From: Streptomyces sp. CoH27
Lineage (GTDB): Bacteria; Actinomycetota; Actinomycetes; Streptomycetales; Streptomycetaceae
Direction: 5' to 3'
NCBI RefSeq assembly: GCF_020181035.1
Contig: NZ_JAIQYY010000018.1
Coordinates: forward strand, 78,557 to 142,556
DNA: 64,000 nt
Both the position numbers and the translations under genes were made by a program. Under the pieces are notes generated by a model. It had not been told where the DNA came from. It did not search any database and saw nothing but the letters and a program-made list of their open reading frames with translations. Positions within the stretch are counted from its first letter, which is position 1. Every line of letters starts with the position of its first letter. Shown piece by piece: positions 57,380 to 64,000 of this stretch.

Positions 57380-58603
57380 ATGCCGTCAGTGACCAGCACC
57401 CGCCCGGACCAGCAGGTCCGGGTACCCCGGGCAGATGACCGCCAGGGCCCGGCGCCCGTCCGCTCCGGCGGGCTGTTCCTGCTGCTCATCGCCGTCTGCA
57501 CCGCCGTCACGGCCGCCAACATCTATCTCGCGGCCCCGCTGCTCCCCCTGATCGCCCACGACTTCGGCACGGTCCCCTCGGCCGTGACCTGGATCGCCTC
57601 GGTCGCCCAGTTCGGCTACGCGGCCGGGCTGCTCTTCTTCGCCCCGCTCGGCGACCGCGTCAACCGGCGTCCGCTCGTCGCCGCCCTGTCCGTGGCCACC
57701 GCGGTGGCGCTGATCGGCGCGGCCGTGTCGCCGGGCACGGCCGCCCTCGCCGCCGCCGTGTTCGTTGCCGCCGCCGCGACCGTCGTACCGCAGCTGCTGG
57801 TCCCGCTGGTCGCCGAGCGCGCCCCCGCCGGGCGGCGCGCCCGGCATGTCGCGGCCGTCATCGCCGGGCTGTTCACCGGGATCGTGGCCGCCCGCGTGGT
57901 CGGCGGGCTGGCCGGGCAGGCCTTCGGCTGGCGCTGGGTGTTCGCTGGGTCTGCCGTACTGACCCTCGCGCTCGGCCTCACCACCGCCCTCGCCCTGCCC
58001 GCGGAGCGGCGTGCCCGGGAGGGCGGGCTGTTCGCCGGGATCGCCGAGATACCCGGGCTGCTGCGCCGCTCGCCCGAGCTGTGGCGGGCGTGCCTGCGCC
58101 AGGCGGGGATGTTCGGTGCGTGGAGCGCGCTGTGGACCTCGCTCGCGCTGCTGCTGACCGGCCCGTCCTACGGCCTGTCGACCGCGACCGCCGGGCTCTT
58201 CGGCCTCTTCGGTCTGACCTCCACCGCGGTGGCCCCGGTGGCCGGCGGTCTGGTGGACCGTTTCGGTGCCGCGCGGGTCGTGGGCGGCGCGTATCTGCTG
58301 GCGGCCGTCTCCGTGCCGCTGTTCTGGCTCGGCGGGCATGTCCTCGTGGCGCTGTTCGCCGCCGCGGTCACGATCCATGCCGCGCTGGTCGCCTCGCACG
58401 TGGCCAACCAGACCCTGGCCCTGACCACGACCGCCAGCCCGGCCACCGCCAACACCGCCTACGTCGTCTCCGGCTTCGCCGGCGGCGCCCTCGCCTCGGC
58501 CGCCGCAGGCTCCGCCTTCGGCCACTGGGGCTGGGCCGGGGTGTGCGCGGTGGCGGGGGTGTGGCTGGTGCTGGGGTGGGGGGCGACGATGCGGCGGCGG
58601 TAG
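57380..58603 (+). CDS. MFS transporter (DHA1-like)
   Basis: This 407-residue protein has 12 predicted membrane helices: FLLLIAVCTAVTAANIYLAAPLLPLIAHDFG, motif A in FFAPLGDRVNRRPLVAALS, AARVVGGLAGQAFGWRWVFAGSAVL, and a second motif-A-like GGLVDRFGAARVVGG. The start ATG at 57380 follows GAGGAG. It is an inferred drug or metabolite exporter under control of the divergent TetR regulator. Confidence 0.92.
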   Translation: MPSVTSTRPDQQVRVPRADDRQGPAPVRSGGLFLLLIAVCTAVTAANIYLAAPLLPLIAHDFGTVPSAVTWIASVAQFGYAAGLLFFAPLGDRVNRRPLVAALSVATAVALIGAAVSPGTAALAAAVFVAAAATVVPQLLVPLVAERAPAGRRARHVAAVIAGLFTGIVAARVVGGLAGQAFGWRWVFAGSAVLTLALGLTTALALPAERRAREGGLFAGIAEIPGLLRRSPELWRACLRQAGMFGAWSALWTSLALLLTGPSYGLSTATAGLFGLFGLTSTAVAPVAGGLVDRFGAARVVGGAYLLAAVSVPLFWLGGHVLVALFAAAVTIHAALVASHVANQTLALTTTASPATANTAYVVSGFAGGALASAAAGSAFGHWGWAGVCAVAGVWLVLGWGATMRRR

Positions 58604-58707
58604 GGCGGGGAGGCCGGGCAAGGCAGCCGATCCCACCCGGCGTACGACGGCACCGCCGGGCCCGGGCGGGGATGGCCGATCCCGCCCGGCCTACGGCACC
58701 ACCGTGC

Positions 58708-60363
<1,656 letters not shown>

Positions 60364-60423
60364 GGCGGTCCTCCCAAGGCGGCGTTGCCCTGTGCGGCAG
60401 AAAGGGTTGGGCAGATTCTGCTC

Positions 60424-60441
60424 ACATACCGCGCGGTATGT
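60424..60441 (-). promoter_or_regulatory. 18-bp perfect palindrome upstream of the acyl-CoA ligase
   Basis: ACATACCGCGCGGTATGT is a perfect palindrome 60 bp upstream of the ligase start, a typical size and position for a TetR-family operator of acyl-CoA metabolism. Confidence 0.75.
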
Positions 60442-60495
60442 CACTAGGGGGTACGTCACCAAGCCGCCGGGAACTCGACCGGGAGGGTCCGATCG

Positions 60496-61089
60496 CTAGC
60501 GGACCAGGCCCAGCTCGGGATCCTCGCGGAGCTTGCCGAGGGCACGCGACACCGCCGACTTCACCGTGCCCACCGACACACCGAGCACCTCGGCGGTCTG
60601 GGCCTCGCTGAGGTCCTCGTAGTACCGCAGGACGACCATCGCCCGCTGCCGCGCCGGCAGCTTCATGATCGCCCGCCACACGGCGTCGTGCAGCGCCTGC
60701 CGCTCGGCCGGGTCGTCGTCGCCGGGCACCGGCTCCGGCTCGGGCAGCTCGTCGCAGGAGAACTCGTCGACCTTGCGCTTGCGCCACTGCGAGGTCCGGG
60801 TGTTCAGCAGTGCCCGGCGCACATAGCCGTCCAGCGCGCGCTGGTCCTCGATCCGGTCCCAGGCCACATAGGTCTTGGCCAGCGCGGTCTGCAGCAGGTC
60901 CTCGGCGTCGCTCGGGTTCGCGGTCAGTGAGCGCGCGGTGCGCAGCAGGACCGGCTGGCGGGCCCTGACGTACGACGCGAACGACGGGTAGGCGGGGGCC
61001 GTGCCGCTCGGCCGCACACGGGCGTGGGGGAGGGTCTGTCCCGCTGGTGCGGCGGCGGCCGAGGCGCTGGTGCAGACGGGTGTGGTCAT
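60496..61089 (-). CDS. ECF sigma factor, SigE family
   Basis: This 197-residue ECF sigma has region 2 (FASYVRARQPVLLRTARSLTANPSDAEDLLQTALAKTYVAWDRI) and region 4 (RAIMKLPARQRAMVVLRYYEDLSEAQTAEVLGVSVGTVKSAVSRALGKLRE), the actinobacterial SigE-type (SIG070-like) layout. The N-terminal 35 residues are Ala/Pro-rich and disordered. No anti-sigma gene is adjacent; many in this group lack one. Promoter signals may lie at 61120-61240, which contains inverted repeats such as TCCACCT/AGGTGGA. Confidence 0.9.
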   Translation of the reverse strand: MTTPVCTSASAAAAPAGQTLPHARVRPSGTAPAYPSFASYVRARQPVLLRTARSLTANPSDAEDLLQTALAKTYVAWDRIEDQRALDGYVRRALLNTRTSQWRKRKVDEFSCDELPEPEPVPGDDDPAERQALHDAVWRAIMKLPARQRAMVVLRYYEDLSEAQTAEVLGVSVGTVKSAVSRALGKLREDPELGLVR

Positions 61090-61254
61090 GGCTCCACGCT
61101 AGGAGCGGGACCCGCCCCGGGGGATCGCCCGCAGGTCCCGAAGCGACGTCCCCCTCAGGTTGTAGGGGTGGGGCAGGCTCCACCTCCTCCAGGTGGAGTA
61201 CGCATACACCTCGACTGAGGGTCGACCCTGAGTAGAGGGCGCGGGGGCGGGGCC

Positions 61255-62421
61255 TCAGCCGTCCGCCGTCAGGAGCAGTCCGGATGTCGGCACCCCGGTG
61301 CCGGCCGTCACCAGGGTCCGGGACGCCCCCGCTATCTGGTTCACCGCCGTGCCCCGCAGCTGGCGTACCGCCTCCGCCATCCCGTTCATCCCGTGCAGAT
61401 ACGCCTCCCCCAGCTGGCCCCCGTGCGTGTTGAGCGGCAGCCGCTCCTCGGCGACAAAACCGGCCGCCTCCCCCTTCCCGCAGAACCCGAACTCCTCCAG
61501 CTGCATCAGCACGAACGGCGTGAAGTGGTCGTACAGGATCGCCACGTCGATGTCGGCCGGGCCGAGACCGCCGGTCCGCCACAGCCGGCGCGCCACCACG
61601 CCCATCTCGGGCAGACCGGTCAGGTCGTCCCGGTAGAAGCTGGTCATCTGCTCCTGCGCCCGCCCGGCGCCCTGCGCGGCCGCTGCGATCACGGCCGGGG
61701 GATGCCGCAGATCCCGGGCCCGCTCCACGGAGGTGACGACGACCGCCTGCCCGCCGTCGGTCTCCTGGCAGCAGTCCAGCAGCCGCAGCGGCTCCACGAT
61801 CCAGCGGGACGCGGCATGCTCGGCGAGGGTGATCGGGCGGCCGTGGAAGTACGCCGCCGGGTTGGTCGCCGCGTGTTTGCGGTCCACCACGGCCACATGC
61901 CCGAACACCTCCGGCGTCAGCCCGTACGCGTGCAGGTACCGCTGGGCCGCCATCGCCACCCAGGAGGCCGGGGTGAGCAGCCCGAACGGCAGTACCCAGC
62001 CGAGCGCGGCGCCCTCCGCCGACGGCTCCCGGTGCTGGACGCCCGCGCCGAATCTGCGGCCCGACCGCTCGTTGAAGGCGCGGTAGCAGACCACCACCTC
62101 CGCCACGCCCGTCGCCACCGCGAGCGCCGCCTGCAGGACCGTCGCGCAGGCCGCGCCGCCGCCGTAGTGGACCCGGGAGAAGAAGGACAGCTCGCCCATC
62201 CCGCAGGCCTGGGCCACGGTGATCTCCGGGTTGGTGTCCATCGTGAACGTCACCATCCCGTCCACGTCGGCCGGCGCCAGCCCCGCGTCGTCCAGCGCAG
62301 CCCGCACCGCCTCCACGGCCAGCCGCAGCTCACTGCGCCCGGAGTCCTTGGAGAACTCGGTGGCCCCGATCCCGGCGATCGCCGCGCGGCCGCCCAGGGT
62401 GTCCCGTGTCCGCGGGCTCAT
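61255..62421 (-). CDS. Thiolase-like lipid-transfer protein (Ltp2-type aldolase)
   Basis: This 388-residue member of the thiolase fold (SCP-x/Ltp group) contains AAIAGIGATEFSKDSGRSELRLAVEAVRAAL at the start, HYGGGAACATVLQAALAVATGVAEVVVCYRAFN where thiolases have the nucleophile loop, and GGQLGEAYLHGMNGMAEAVRQLRG near the C-terminus. In mycobacteria Ltp2 forms an aldolase with ChsH2 DUF35 for steroid side-chain cleavage. The gene overlaps the MaoC gene by 4 bp and closes a three-gene operon. An aldolase role is inferred from this architecture. Confidence 0.88.
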   Translation of the reverse strand: MSPRTRDTLGGRAAIAGIGATEFSKDSGRSELRLAVEAVRAALDDAGLAPADVDGMVTFTMDTNPEITVAQACGMGELSFFSRVHYGGGAACATVLQAALAVATGVAEVVVCYRAFNERSGRRFGAGVQHREPSAEGAALGWVLPFGLLTPASWVAMAAQRYLHAYGLTPEVFGHVAVVDRKHAATNPAAYFHGRPITLAEHAASRWIVEPLRLLDCCQETDGGQAVVVTSVERARDLRHPPAVIAAAAQGAGRAQEQMTSFYRDDLTGLPEMGVVARRLWRTGGLGPADIDVAILYDHFTPFVLMQLEEFGFCGKGEAAGFVAEERLPLNTHGGQLGEAYLHGMNGMAEAVRQLRGTAVNQIAGASRTLVTAGTGVPTSGLLLTADG

Positions 62422-62837
62422 GACGCGCCCCCACGGGGGACGGTGAGCGTCGCCGTCCCGGTCACATGCCGGCCGATGCCGTTGGCACCGACGACCCGCA
62501 CGGTCACGGTCATCGTGTCGCCGTCGGCCGCTGCGACGACCTCCTCGATCCGGCCCGTCAACACCATCGTGTCCCCCGGGTAGTTGGGCGCCCCGAGCCG
62601 GATGGCGACCTTGCGGAGCACCGCCGTCGGCCCGAAGTGGTCCGTGAGATATCTGCCGACCAGTCCGTTCGTCGTCAGGATGTTCATGAAGACGTCCGGC
62701 GAACCCTTCCGCCGGGCCAGCTCCGCGTCGTGGTGCACGTCCTGGTAGTCGCGGGACGCGATCGCCCCGGCCACGATCAGCGTGCGGGTGACCGGGATCT
62801 CCAGCGGCGGCACCGCGGCCCCCACGGTGACGTCCAT
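62418..62837 (-). CDS. MaoC-family hydratase (ChsH1-like)
   Basis: This 139-residue single hotdog domain has the hydratase-2-like RDYQDVHHDAELARRKGSPDVFMNILTTNGLVGRYLTDHFG, with Asp and His in the DxxHxD-type segment. It lies between the fused MaoC/DUF35 gene (gap of 1 bp) and the Ltp2-like gene (4-bp overlap). It probably forms a heteromeric enoyl-CoA hydratase with the N-terminal part of the fused protein. Confidence 0.9.
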   Translation of the reverse strand: MDVTVGAAVPPLEIPVTRTLIVAGAIASRDYQDVHHDAELARRKGSPDVFMNILTTNGLVGRYLTDHFGPTAVLRKVAIRLGAPNYPGDTMVLTGRIEEVVAAADGDTMTVTVRVVGANGIGRHVTGTATLTVPRGGAS

Positions 62838-62838
62838 G

Positions 62839-63888
62839 TCAGCCCTCGCCCTCGACGACCCGGAACACCGGCAGGACCAGTGCGCCCTCGTCGTCCTCGT
62901 GCCTGCGGAACTCCACCCGGACCGGCAGCCCGATGCGCACCTTGTCGTACGGCACCCCGACCACGTTGCTCACCATCCGCACGCCCTCGGCCAGTTCGAT
63001 GAGTCCGACCGCATAGGGCCCCGCCGCGCCCGCCGTCCGGTCGGCCCCGGACTCGGACCCGGACCCGGACCCGGACTCGGACCCGGACCCGGGCTCGGAC
63101 CCGGATCCGGGCTCGGACCCGGACGCGGACCCGGACTCGGGCTCGGTGAAGGCCGGGAAGGGCGGATGGTGCATGACCACGTACGAATAGACCGTGCCCG
63201 CGCCGCTCGCCTCGACCGTGTCCCACTCCAGACAGCCGCACGCGTTGCAGCCCGGCAGCCAGGGGTGCCGCAGGGTGCCGCAGTCCGTGCACCGCTGGAT
63301 CAGCAGCCGGTGCCCGGCCACGCCGTCCCAGAACCCGGCGTTGTCCCGGTTGACCACCGGACGGGGCCGCCGGGGGCGCGCAGCGGGCGGTGTGCGGCGC
63401 GCGGGGGCGTACTTGAGGATGCGAAAGCGGTGCGTACCCACCAGCTCGCCCGCCGCCCGGACGTCGGTGCGGGTCGTCACGAAGTAGCCCGTGCCCAGCT
63501 TCGTCGTCTTCCGGTCCGACACCGCCTCGATCACCGTGTCGAAGGCGACCTCGTCACCGGGCCGCAGCGGGCGCAGATACTCCTGCTCGCAGTCGGTCGC
63601 GACCACCGAGGTGCAGCCCGCCTCGTCGAGCAGCGTGAGCAGCTCGTCGTACGCGCCCGTGCGCCCCGTGTGCCCCGACAGGCCGCCCATGGTCCACGCC
63701 TGGAGCATGGTGGGCGGGGCGATGGCGTCCGGACCCTCGTACGCCGGGTTGGTGTCGCCCATCGCCTCGCACCAGTGGCGGATCATGGGCAGGTTCACCG
63801 GGTCCTTGCCCACACCGGCGACGGCGGCCGGCTGCCCTTCGTACACCTTGAGCCGCACGCCCAGTTCATCGGCTTCCGGATCCTTCAC
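62839..63888 (-). CDS. MaoC-like dehydratase / DUF35 OB-fold fusion (ChsH2-like)
   Basis: The protein has 349 residues. Residues of about 1-165 are a FAS1-type MaoC N-terminal hotdog domain (EADELGVRLKVYEGQPAAVAGVGKDPVNLPMIRHWCEAMGDTNPAY). Residues of about 180-349 are a DUF35 module with a zinc ribbon (CTDCGTLRHPWLPGCNACG) and an OB-fold. A Ser/Gly/Glu/Pro repeat tract of about 35 residues interrupts the OB-fold after HHPPFPAF. The fusion matches ChsH2, which supplies a hydratase subunit and the DUF35 partner of the Ltp2 aldolase, both provided by the next two genes. Confidence 0.9.
   Translation of the reverse strand: MKDPEADELGVRLKVYEGQPAAVAGVGKDPVNLPMIRHWCEAMGDTNPAYEGPDAIAPPTMLQAWTMGGLSGHTGRTGAYDELLTLLDEAGCTSVVATDCEQEYLRPLRPGDEVAFDTVIEAVSDRKTTKLGTGYFVTTRTDVRAAGELVGTHRFRILKYAPARRTPPAARPRRPRPVVNRDNAGFWDGVAGHRLLIQRCTDCGTLRHPWLPGCNACGCLEWDTVEASGAGTVYSYVVMHHPPFPAFTEPESGSASGSEPGSGSEPGSGSESGSGSGSESGADRTAGAAGPYAVGLIELAEGVRMVSNVVGVPYDKVRIGLPVRVEFRRHEDDEGALVLPVFRVVEGEG
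63045..63142 (-). repeat. Coding GGACCC-type repeats inside the DUF35 domain
   Basis: Tandem GACTCGGACCCGG-like hexamer-based units encode (S/P)GSES/GSEP repeats. The length is likely to vary by slippage. Confidence 0.88.
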
Positions 63889-63892
63889 GGTT

Positions 63893-63909
63893 TCTGACTG
63901 TCCGTCAGA
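63893..63909 (-). promoter_or_regulatory. Inverted repeat upstream of the ChsH2-like operon
   Basis: TCTGAC and GTCAGA are separated by 5 bp, immediately upstream of the ATG at 63888. The position would overlap the promoter or transcription start of the three-gene operon. No gene is seen from 63889 to the window end. Confidence 0.6.
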
Positions 63910-64000
63910 TATGGACCGGTGTCAAGGTCGGCAACTCGACGCCCTCGGACCGGCCGGATGTCCGGGCGGCCGGCCGGCCGGAAAAACGCCGACGCGGCGG

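Overview
The window is high-GC actinobacterial DNA, almost certainly a Streptomyces chromosome. The signs are GC-rich third codon positions, GTG/TTG and near-leaderless starts, an SSI-type protease inhibitor, paired SigF/SigN-like sigma factors, an iron box of the IdeR/DmdR type, and a short actinobacterial SRP RNA beside dnaX. From memory the gene order resembles the conserved core of S. coelicolor (purC, purD, dnaX, upp, tadA, sigF, sigN, a two-component pair). That synteny was not checked. No prophage, CRISPR array or biosynthetic gene cluster is visible.

Layout. 0-4 kb: two identical tRNA-Gly(GCC) genes bracket an ABC exporter with a DesK/DesR-type two-component system. 4-13 kb: purC, a DMFase-like secreted-fold protein, a membrane M48-like protein without its zinc motif, purD, dnaX, the SRP RNA and tRNA-Ser(GGA). 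13-16 kb: a PIN-domain gene with an unresolved start and a secreted trypsin/FG-GAP protein. 16-23 kb, minus strand: an operon behind a clear iron box at 22614-22632 that encodes a penicillin-acylase-family Ntn hydrolase, an IucB-type N-acyltransferase, a cupin and an SDR, followed by a CopC-CopD fusion. 23-29 kb: mostly housekeeping and small genes (HhH-GPD, HdeD, LytR_C, upp, tadA with its partner, tRNA-Ser(CGA)).

29-33 kb holds two tandem SigB/F/G-family sigma genes and a lipoprotein. 33-38 kb holds a MarR-controlled MFS pump with a C-terminal beta-sandwich extension, next to a YceI protein carrying the same domain type. 38-40 kb is an MFS-TetR operon with a 32-bp palindromic operator on its promoter. 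40-47 kb holds a PMT-type glycosyltransferase, a GT2-GtrA protein, an OmpR/EnvZ-type pair, an ABM monooxygenase and a DUF2797 protein. 47-51 kb is more accessory: an orphan BRO-N antirepressor, a small membrane protein, a MarR regulator, a decayed IS5 transposase, and tRNA-Arg(ACG) and tRNA-Ser(GCT).

51-57 kb carries an SSI-type inhibitor and a 1509-residue PAS/pseudokinase/receiver scaffold with repeated TGRRRR motifs. 57-58.6 kb is a divergent TetR/MFS pair with two operators. 58.7-64 kb is lipid or steroid-type acyl-CoA metabolism: an acyl-CoA ligase behind an 18-bp palindrome, a SigE-type ECF sigma factor, and a three-gene operon matching the Ltp2-ChsH1-ChsH2 architecture (thiolase-like aldolase, MaoC, MaoC/DUF35 fusion). 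Short GC-rich tandem repeats are unusually common in the intergenic gaps and in disordered coding linkers.
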